Shown here piece by piece: positions 56,168-64,000 of a stretch of DNA of 64,000 nucleotides. The stretch comes from Darksidea phi (lineage: Eukaryota; Ascomycota; Dothideomycetes; Pleosporales; Lentitheciaceae), in NCBI GenBank assembly GCA_030770425.1, contig JASJFT010000064.1:152181-216180 (forward strand), read 5' to 3'. How positions within the stretch are numbered: position 1 is the first letter of the stretch; the number at the start of each line of letters is the position of its first letter. Made by a program: the position numbers and the translations under genes. The notes under the pieces are model-generated. The model did not search any database. It saw nothing but the letters and a program-made list of their open reading frames with translations, and was not told the DNA's origin.

Positions 56168-57280
56168 ACGGGGAGATATTTTTGTGGACATTCCGCGAAT
56201 GACATGGATGCGAGGGGCCATTGTCATGTGGAGGTGTTGCCCTTGCATATTTACAAGATGAAGCACGGATGCGAACGGAAGGGTTGCAAGCCCGAATTCT
56301 ACACAACTTTCATTGAACGTCCTGTTGTACCTGGTCGTGTGGGCGTATCGTTCGCCAGTACCGTAGCCGTAGAGCTAAGAGGAGAGGGTGAGCGAGGACG
56401 TGTTGAAGAGTTGAAAGGAGAGGGGTGATATGTACAGCAAGGACGATGATGATACTGGTTGCAATCTTGGAGGGGACCCAGGTATTTATTTGGAGTTATG
56501 ATAGATTGATGACGAAGTCGCCGACTCTGAAAAGAGCGGTATCGGTCATTTCCGCGAGCATTGCTAGCACAGTGATAGAGTGTATATAGAGAGCATGAAA
56601 GCATTGGTGGCAGACTTGGAGAATTGAGCAATACTCCCGAGAGTCGTGAAAACAACACCGGCTGGTACCCTTCAGAAACTATATATACGCCAAGAATAGG
56701 TCCCGCGCCGAATGGTTGATAGCGATTTAAGATGCGAAAGAATCCCCTTCCGTCTCCGCCTGTTGCATCGTCCTAGCGCCCTGGCCCATGTAGGTTGCGG
56801 TCCGATCAAAGTAGCAGGGCCTCGTCGGTTCTTGCTTCTAAGAAGCCTTCAACCTCCCGAGCCTGGCGAGAGAGCTTTATAATGCTCACCTAAACCGACT
56901 GCTAGGGAACTCAGCTACCGCGAATGCGGATGGGAGATATTCTGAAGGCTGACTTCTCGTCACTAACCTGCATGTCAACTACCAAGCAATCAAGGAGCCA
57001 GCATTGAGCCAGTATTGAGCCAGCATTGTGATAACTATAAAAGTATTTCAAATTGGCCTGTAGGGCAGCCGGGTAATAGTACAAAGAAAATGCAATGCAT
57101 CGCGCGTCCAAACATCTAGCCAAAGAGGAAAAGATCCTCACAAAAATTTACATGCTGAAACAGAGGCCGACCAAGTTGCCCAGGCGACTAAGAAGTGAAG
57201 TGCTACAACTCCGTCACAGCAACTCTTCCGCCAATCCTCGTGGTTTTCCTCGCACTAGACTGGACAACGTTCCGTCAATC
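56168..57280. other. Intergenic, no gene seen
   Basis: Convergent 3' space between the GH43 (+) and aerolysin-like (-) genes. A small tandem repeat (agccagcattg, three copies, 56996-57028) is present; otherwise nothing is supportable. Confidence 0.45.
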
Positions 57281-58616
57281 TCATAGACGGAACCATCCTA
57301 GTCCACGTACTCGGGGTTTGACAGCGCCCTTTGTTTCGCCCACAGTGATGTCTGATGGAACATCTTTCAGGTCCATCTCAATGCATTCACTAGATGCCTT
57401 TTCCCAGCCAACCGAGGTAACGCTACCGGCATCGTTGTAAATGTACTTGCTGCCGTCTGACAAGGTGGCTTCCACCTTGCCGGTGTAGTCACCGTCGAAG
57501 CGTCCGGAGACGGCCCACGACTGGCAGTGGACCGCTTTCTGGGGCGGGAGCATGTTGGCTACAGCGCCGCTACCCTGGGTGATAGATAGATCCTTCTTCG
57601 AGCCCTCGGTCATGGCGGTAGAGTCCTACGATGTTATATCAGTAAATGTCTCGGGTTGTAGCTGTACTTTGAGGATGCTTACCATGTTCTGGCGCTGGTA
57701 TTCGAACTTTGTCGCGACGTCGACCTTGCCTTTGGTGACGAAAGGGATGCCCACCTCGCCACCGACAGTGACTGTAACTCCGGCGGTCCACTGGTTCGTC
57801 CGCTGGCTGGTGATGGTCTTGGAGGTATCCCTTGATGCGACGTTCGTGAAAGAGTAGGTCTGATTGGGGCCACCGATTGGGTTCGTGTTCTTGTAGTAAA
57901 CATCTGCCAGATTGACATTATCGATGCCCCTTTGCTCCTCATTCCATTTATTCAAGTCTTCGGCCACTGTCAAGTCGACGAGCTCGGTCTTGAGCACTTT
58001 AGCTTTCAGCATCTTGAACTCAATGTTACTGAGCCAAGCCCCGGACCGGGTCTTTGCTGCAAGGATGATACCACCGGCATTGTCAACCGTGATCTCTGAA
58101 CCGTCAACCTTCTTTTTATCGCCGCCAACCTCGAAGATGTCGGATCCACCTTGCGTAATGATGATCCTGCCGACGGCGTCCATTGGGTCACCGTCATCAG
58201 GCTTGTTGTTCCAGAGCCTGATGCCTACCATGCCTGTTAGCCCAAGTCTAATCGAGTCCCAATCTGGTATACATACCAACTTCATCGCCAGCATTCCACT
58301 CCTTGACCTGGTGCGCCTGGACATCCGTCTCGGGTATACTTCCACGAACAGGGCCCCACCCAGACTGAGAAAACTTAAACCTGACTGCTTTGACTTGGAA
58401 CTTCGCCGACCATGCCTCAATACCGATGATGGTCTCACCGGTACTCCACTTGGAATCGCAGCGGGTTTCCGGGTCATTGCCACCTGGGAAGGCAGGACCA
58501 GCATACTGTGAAGGGGCAAATGGAGCCTCCGTCGGTCCCGCGTCGCAATTGTCGTCAGCGCGGGCGAGGGCAGCCAACGAGACTAGGAACACCTGATTGA
58601 CAAGAGAGAAGCGCAT
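57281..58616 (-). CDS. Secreted aerolysin-like (natterin-type) protein
   Basis: Exons 58616-58277, 58233-57683 and 57625-57281 give 411 aa in phase. ATG 58616 begins a signal peptide of about 20 residues, ending near ALARA, so the product enters the secretory pathway. The N-terminal half (about residues 45-180) is a beta-rich, lectin-like region (FPGGNDPETRCDSKW; GIRLWNNKP). The C-terminal half is rich in alternating Ser/Thr beta-strands (ITSQRTNQWTAGVTVTVGGE, then FVTKGKVDVATKFEYQ), the pattern of the aerolysin pore-forming module with its amphipathic insertion loop. Fungal members are known as lectin- or natterin-like proteins and may act in defence or host interaction. Pore activity cannot be inferred from sequence alone. 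No lesions are visible. Only three Cys are evident in the mature part. Confidence 0.72.
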
Positions 58617-59978
58617 TGCGTAAAGAATAAACTTCAAGGGGAAGTCTTGAGAAAGTGACTAAACGAATGGACAGTGCGTCAAGTACTGCACGAAGATAAC
58701 GAGTGGAGTGAAGCTCAAAGCCAGCGCGAAGCAGATGCAGGTGATATTTACAAAAGAGATGGCGAAAAGCGTGCTTTATATGGATACGGCATTCTTCATT
58801 GAGTCTAGTGCTAGCCATATCCATGAGGCCATTGCTCAAGTTGCAATCCTTCCGCCCACAGGATGGTCTGCCTTACCTTGCATGGTTCCTGCATACAACA
58901 TGCCTGTTCAAGACGATGGCGGCCAGCATAAATATGACGCTGCAATCACCGGTGTTTAGTTTCAAGAGCATCGCAAGCGCCACCCGAGCCTCATCCGCAT
59001 GGTCAAGCTTTCAGCCCCCTGTGGGGCGGCGTCTTCTTGTTAGCGTCGTATTTAACCTTGAATATCAGGATTTAAGTTCCGTTTCATATATGCGCACTGA
59101 TCTTTTCGGGGAGGTGGGGGACCGGTTGGTACGGGGTTGGATCGCATGCTACGGATTCTACGGGGAACTACTTGTGTATACTGGGAACTGACACGGCACT
59201 AAGAACGACAGGATATGTTCGCAACATAGGTCATGAAGATTGCATCCGTCCACTCCACGGAGAATTGAAGGTAGACTTATGCAGAGAGGGTGGCGTCTAA
59301 TTTAATCCTACCGTGCGTAGTCATGATCCTCTCAAACGCCGGAGTTCGTGTATAAAAACATAAGGCTGAAGCACGCCAATCCACATCTAGCAAGCCCGCC
59401 CCCACATGAGGCAAATCTCAAATTACGATCACGTTAGGCAATTTCCAAGTGCTTTTCCTCGAAAAAGTAAGCGTTACGCTTTTTAAGCTTCAAGCTGAAA
59501 ACAAGAGATATTTGGATCTACAATGAATCGACAGGAGTGCCGCAAACCCGGCTTTGCTCAATCCTTCGATATTTACCATCGCAAGTACTATCGGCGACGA
59601 GCATCTACGTTGGTCATCGGTTCGAATAACAGACACTCAGACAGTTTGAGGGAGGCAGCATTCAATCGGGTAGGGCCCAAAATGGCTTGTGCCCTTCCAT
59701 GGTAACTACATGTTTCTCTGCGCGAGCGGCCCAAATAACCCGACCCCTGCACTAACTAGAAACGTGCCGCTTTCAAAGTGGGCGCATTAGTTATGCCGAC
59801 AGTGAATGGGTCACTCCATCCCGCGACGCAACCATCTCAGACTGGACGACGAACAATATTCGGACTTGCGCATCGCTTCCGGGCCATTATTTAACGCCAA
59901 TCGACAGCTGCGTTGTGCTACATGCTACTTGCGTGCCGCAGTGACTGGCCCAATTCCAACAACCCCTCCACAAATGGA
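58617..59978. other. Intergenic, no gene seen
   Basis: About 1.36 kb between two minus-strand genes, including the promoter of the aerolysin-like gene. Short frames are present but unsupported. A ggttcgaataac string near 59619 resembles a tRNA B box only superficially. Confidence 0.45.
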
Positions 59979-61559
59979 CTAAACCACTGTGCTAGCCTCG
60001 CCATGTCCATGCTGAGGCTTGACCCTCTCTACAGCCTCACTCTCCGTATGGTGAAAATGCACCTTGGGCTTTTGCCCAAGCGCCTGCCTAATCTCATCAA
60101 CACTCTTGTCCGCCCAGCCCCTCGCGGCCATATGGCTCAGTGGATATAGTAGCTGGTTTGAGTCGCTCAGGACGAAGTCATCGGTGACGGGGGCGGGCTT
60201 GGCCATAATAATGTCGATGTCTTTGCGGATTTGTTCGCAGAAGCTGTCAAGGGGGAGGTCGTTTACGTCGGAGCCGAAGGGGTTTTCGATTTCACGGCCG
60301 ATCAAACTAGCATGGTTAGTATGGTGCAAGGCGGTCGGCCGAGGACGGCTGGTAGGTGAAAGTGGCAGGTAGAAGGTGAGAGGATAGGAAAAAAAAAAAA
60401 AAGGCTTACGCAATGCCGAGGATGATGTAGGCGGCGAAGACTGAGGCCGGGATTGTGACCCAGCCGAGAGACTTGTAGAGCTGGAAGGGTAGAAGTAGGA
60501 TATACACCCAGGTAATCTGACCAATTGCGATACTGTAGGCGATAGGCAGCGGCGTGCTAAGGATACGGTCGGTTCCGGTGAGGATGTCGTTGAAGGTGGT
60601 AAGGGCGTTGAGAGACTGGGTTTGGTAGATGGACACTTTGAGTGTCTCATTGGTGTAGATAGTCTTCATGTACGACGAGAGATGGTTTAAGATCTCAAGA
60701 GGGAGGTTACCGAGCGGGCCATTTGCCTTTTTGAGTAGCTTGCGTGGATTCGACTCGGCCATGGGAACGCCGAGGAACTGGGCAGCTGTCTTGAAGGGAT
60801 TCTGCTTCTTGTTCTGGTCCGGTTGGTCTGCGGCCCTTGCGAAAGTGTCTAAATGTCCAACCATGGGCTGTAAGTCGTCATAGTGCATGTACGGTTCAAA
60901 CCGCAGCTTGTGTTTGAGTGCCGAAGAGAAAGCTACAATGAGGTTCAAACAGCTGATCTTGCCCAGCAAATCCTGCTTCCCGAGTTCAGCATCATAGTGA
61001 CGCTCATCAGCATGGATCCAGATCAAGCGCGCAAGGTTCTGCGAGGCGAACGTCAACTGCGCCCAGTACTTTCGGCCCTCGTTGTAGCGCTCGTAGGCGG
61101 TTGAGGAGCGGAAGCTGAGCGCCAGACCGACCACGAAACCGAGGACGGTGAGTAGGAGTTGGTTTATACCGACTATCAGACGTCGATGGTTAGCGGTGAC
61201 TATATTTGGTCATGGAAGTCGGCAGAACAAACGGTCATGAACGAATTTGCTGATGCATGTGATTGCCGTAGACCATGCCCCGACGAAAAGAAGCGGAAGG
61301 ATCATTTCCGGTGTGATACTGCCGTGGAGCCGTAGGAAGATGGGCCATTTGGAGTGGTGGTCAAGATCGCGTGGTCCGACCTACTCGGCGTTAGCGATGG
61401 CCTTGTTTCGCGGTCGGGGCAAGTTCATACGAAATAGTCGTCGAGATCCGTGTCGTCGGATTTTGTCCTCTTCGGTGGAGGCTTGGGCGTTGCATTGGTG
61501 CTGCCATTGCTGTGGCCGTTCGAGGCGCTTGCCGCTGCAGTGGGAGTCTTCTCCGCCAT
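59979..61559 (-). CDS. Bestrophin/UPF0187-type anion channel
   Basis: Exons 61559-61431, 61380-61233, 61172-60410 and 60306-59979 give 455 aa in phase. The N-terminus is Ser/Ala/Thr-rich and disordered (residues 1-45). The membrane part starts LFVGAWSTAITCISKFV, then LLLTVLGFVVGLALSFRSST and AYERYNEGRKYWAQL, the family signature. Later segments read PLPIAYSIAIGQITWVYILLLPFQL and TIPASVFAAYIILGIALIGREIENPFGSDVNDL, including the conserved E-NPFG-D-NDLPLD end. Bestrophins form pentameric chloride channels; fungal and plant members sit in the vacuolar, mitochondrial or plasma membrane. The second intron has an unusual GTTTGT donor. A run of Ts in the third intron (60389-60402) needs no explanation. 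Gene intact. Confidence 0.9.
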
Positions 61560-62533
61560 GGAGCTCAAGCACAGCTTTTGGAAAAGCAAACAGATAAATA
61601 GACAAAAGCCAGCAGAGCCAGGGTCGAGGAACGAAGTATCGCAGGCTGAATTCGCCAGTCGCTCAAAGAAATACAGAAGCCAAGAGCAAGGGAGTATCCA
61701 AGTTTATCGCACATGTCATGTGCCCCCTGGCACTATCACGTTCTGGGCCCTGGTAGCTTGTTCGTGTTGTTCGTGCTTGTGTTTGATTTGGCCCTGGGCA
61801 CTCGACGATTCAGGGGTCTTGATTGCAGCCAAGAGAGCCTTTGACAGCTGCTCGGCATGTAGCCGGGTCCAGTCATGCTCGGTCTCATAGCGAAAGCCCA
61901 ACTGGATCCGGGTGCAAGCCGTCTTGGCGCGTCGCTTTGGGGCGGCGATGCGTTGGCGCGTTCTGATTTGGGAGAATTCGAGCAAGAGCAGAGCCAGGTT
62001 TCGGGCCGTTGGACGAAGTGTAGGCGAGGCGGACAGGAGCGTGAGATGTCGTGTAGACGCGCAGTCCAGGATGGCTCATCGTTCATCTGAGACTAGTGGC
62101 TCACGTGAGCACGCGCTGAGGGGAGACATAACATAGGGCCTGTGCTGTGCTACTTACTTTCCCCAACGCCGCCTCGGAATCCAAAATGCACCTCCCGTGC
62201 ACTCTGCTGCGGACAAGGCTCTCACGCGGTGAAAGCAGCGGTGCCAATTCGTCATTTTTTCCGAGTGCGTCCCGAGAGGCCGAGCGCGCAACAGGACGGA
62301 TACTCGCAGACGGTTTGTTTACCGTGTAACCTCGTTGCCTCTGTGTTATGGAGCGGTGCAGGCGACGGAGATGAAGAAAACTTTCGTGCACAGCAGCTTT
62401 TTCACCGGCTGCCCATGAAAACTCTGGTTCGTATCCTCGCCTTACCACAGTTCGTGGACCAACATAAAGTCGTCGCTGCGATTGTCACCCTTCTACTTCC
62501 TAGACAGGTCTCTACGGCGCCATTGCGTTCAGG
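61560..62533. other. Divergent promoter region
   Basis: About 970 bp between the bestrophin (-) and nucleotidyltransferase (+) start codons. Frames at 61716-62136 overlap on both strands and have no motifs. No RNA gene is seen. Confidence 0.45.
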
Positions 62534-63853
62534 ATGGACCAGATGCCAGAACAGGCCATGCGCAACGCTGAACCCGCCACTCAGAACGGAGAGACAAATC
62601 CAGCTTTGATGCCATCCATCCAGTGCGGCTACCAGCTCAAAGACCCCGCCTCCGACTGCGACGCCAGCTCCGTCCGAGCAGAGGTCGGCACTCCACGACA
62701 GCAGAATCCAGCTTCCGCGAGCCTCGAAAAATACATCCTCCAAGCGGAGCGGTACCTATTCTTTCGCCAATCCGGCCGCGACATCTTCATTCGCACCCCT
62801 GGCGTCGAAGCTCCGAGGCTGGAGCGGGGCCGCTCGAACCGCGTCATTGTCTTCACGGGTTGCTTCAACCCCCCTCATCGCGGCCACCGAGAGCTGCTCC
62901 TTCATACGTACCTACGTACCGACGGCAAGACGATAGCTGCCATGATCGTGCCGCGCGACGACGACGGTCTCGGCCACAAATACCATCTGGAATCTCTATC
63001 TTTCACCAAGCAGCAGCGAAAGCGACTGTGGCAGGACGACATACTCCAGCGCTTTGCTTGGGTGTTTCCGGGCTCGCATCGTGATGTCCATGATTTCATC
63101 AAGAGAATGCGTAGGCTAGCGAACGCCGACGGGTTCAGATTGACCTTTACCACTCTGCGTGGCTCGGACCATACCAGCCTGACGGAAGAACCGAGCTGGA
63201 GCGGCGGTACAGGAAGCATGATTACCAGCGACATCACCCGGCCCTCTCGGCTCCTGCACAAGAGCGACGGCGAGCCGCACCAGGTCGTCGGCTGCAACAG
63301 GTGGAGGAAAATTCTTCCCGCGAAGAGTGTAAAGAGGCCTGATGGCGTGAACGCATGCTGGCCATGCTGGCCTTGCTGGAAGCTCTCCAAGATATATCCT
63401 CCATTCCAAGGCATGCGTGTAGGCATGGATTGCTTCCCAGACGATCTGTTAGACATTCTTCAGCGTTGCCATCAAGGCCGCGGTATCCTGTGGTCCGCGA
63501 GTCGTCCCGGCGGTGGCTACTTGTGGTTTTTCCCCAGCGGACGTCACTATCCCATCGATGAGCGGCGCCCTTCTGTTAGTTCGACTATGGTACGACAGCT
63601 CCTCGTGGAGTATGACGGAGACCACGTCGCGCTGTACGAACGTCTGCGGCAGCTCGTATTTAATCCCGGCTGTCTGATCACCACCCTTTGCCTGAACAAG
63701 TGTTGGCTGCCTCGCGACGATAGTAAAGGCGGAAACTGGGAGCGCATATCGAGTTCCGGGAAGGCGGATGATGACTGGGATGTTGCCGCGCGCAATTCTG
63801 CAGTGAACGTAAGGGGCAGGAAAGGCCAGCATGCTCGGCGGAACTCAGTGTAA
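62534..63853 (+). CDS. Divergent HxGH nucleotidyltransferase-fold protein
   Basis: A single-exon 439-aa frame from ATG 62534. Residues about 104-124 carry VIVFTGCFNPPHRGHRELLL, the HxGH (HRGH) nucleotide-binding motif of cytidylyltransferases and NMN/nicotinate adenylyltransferases. Near residues 345-357 is RPSVSSTMVRQLL, which fits the ISSTxxR motif of the same fold. Between them lies an atypical, Arg/Trp-rich segment (including CWPCWPCWKL). The N-terminal 60 residues and the C-terminus are low in structure. The enzyme could use a nucleoside triphosphate and a small phosphorylated partner, but I cannot tell which. Family confidence good; precise activity uncertain. It reads intact. Confidence 0.78.
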   Translation: MDQMPEQAMRNAEPATQNGETNPALMPSIQCGYQLKDPASDCDASSVRAEVGTPRQQNPASASLEKYILQAERYLFFRQSGRDIFIRTPGVEAPRLERGRSNRVIVFTGCFNPPHRGHRELLLHTYLRTDGKTIAAMIVPRDDDGLGHKYHLESLSFTKQQRKRLWQDDILQRFAWVFPGSHRDVHDFIKRMRRLANADGFRLTFTTLRGSDHTSLTEEPSWSGGTGSMITSDITRPSRLLHKSDGEPHQVVGCNRWRKILPAKSVKRPDGVNACWPCWPCWKLSKIYPPFQGMRVGMDCFPDDLLDILQRCHQGRGILWSASRPGGGYLWFFPSGRHYPIDERRPSVSSTMVRQLLVEYDGDHVALYERLRQLVFNPGCLITTLCLNKCWLPRDDSKGGNWERISSSGKADDDWDVAARNSAVNVRGRKGQHARRNSV

Positions 63854-64000
63854 TGCTGGACGTATATAATATACTAGTGGCGAAGTTACTTTTATAGATT
63901 TTTTTTTTTTTTTTTTTTTTCCTGAGGAAAAGCTGCATTGCACAACTATGCTATTGTAGGGGAGTTTTTCTACTCAATGAAAAAAACCATACAACAGAAC
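63854..64000. other. 3' region with 22-nt T run
   Basis: Downstream of the nucleotidyltransferase. A run of about 22 T (63899-63920) is a simple-sequence tract. The window ends here, so nothing further can be judged. Confidence 0.6.

Noticed and set aside
59609..59630. tRNA B-box-like string ggttcgaataac
   Set aside because: Lacks the terminal CC, and no A box or cloverleaf stems are found upstream.
1..64000. CRISPR arrays, bacterial operons, rRNA genes
   Set aside because: The tandem repeats present (9, 15 and 18 bp units) are contiguous without spacers, genes have spliceosomal introns, and no rRNA-like sequence is recognised.

Overview
The window is nuclear DNA of a filamentous ascomycete. 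Genes have short introns of about 43-150 bp with GTRNGT-type donors and CTAAC/CTGAY-type branch sites. Typical ascomycete genes are present: a Zn2Cys6 activator, a Spa2 polarisome scaffold, a DUF7053-like protein and a GH43 enzyme. Decayed genes and AT-rich blocks carry the C-to-T pattern expected of repeat-induced point mutation (RIP). Dothideomycetes is my best guess, from general character only.

Layout. 0-6 kb: a decayed NACHT-type NTPase (-), Dom34/Pelota (+), and a protein (-) carrying an isolated Pif1-helicase 2B-like module. 6-10 kb: two adjacent broken metabolic genes, a short-chain dehydrogenase and a Baeyer-Villiger-type flavin monooxygenase. 10-17 kb (all -): a two-CNB/F-box/LRR protein, a glycine-zipper protein and a small DUF7053-like protein. 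17-21.3 kb: gene-poor, turning into an AT-rich, apparently RIP-mutated repeat block with one decayed reading frame. 21-25 kb (-): a SET protein with a C-terminal MYND finger, and a cytochrome P450. 25-36 kb: mostly gene-poor, with a decayed aminoglycoside-phosphotransferase-like gene, an unknown coiled-coil protein, a broken methyltransferase, RNA polymerase III subunit Rpc34 and a second NACHT relic. 36-45 kb: M19 dipeptidase (+), RibD/DHFR-like reductase, D-2-hydroxyacid dehydrogenase and Zn2Cys6 factor (all -). 45-53.5 kb: a Hos2-type histone deacetylase (-) head-to-head with an ING/Yng2-type PHD protein (+), then Spa2 (+). 54-64 kb: a small inverted-repeat transposon (MITE), a GH43-like enzyme without a signal peptide, a secreted aerolysin-like protein, a bestrophin-type channel and a divergent HxGH nucleotidyltransferase.

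Housekeeping genes (dom34, rpc34, spa2, HDAC, ING) alternate with accessory islands. In the islands genes are broken by frameshifts and by stops that mostly read as CAR-to-TAR changes. The HDAC and the ING-type subunit of a histone acetyltransferase complex, which have opposite effects on acetylation, share a 331-bp divergent promoter region. Exon models were built by eye from splice signals and frame continuity. No database search was run, so all family names are recognition-based.
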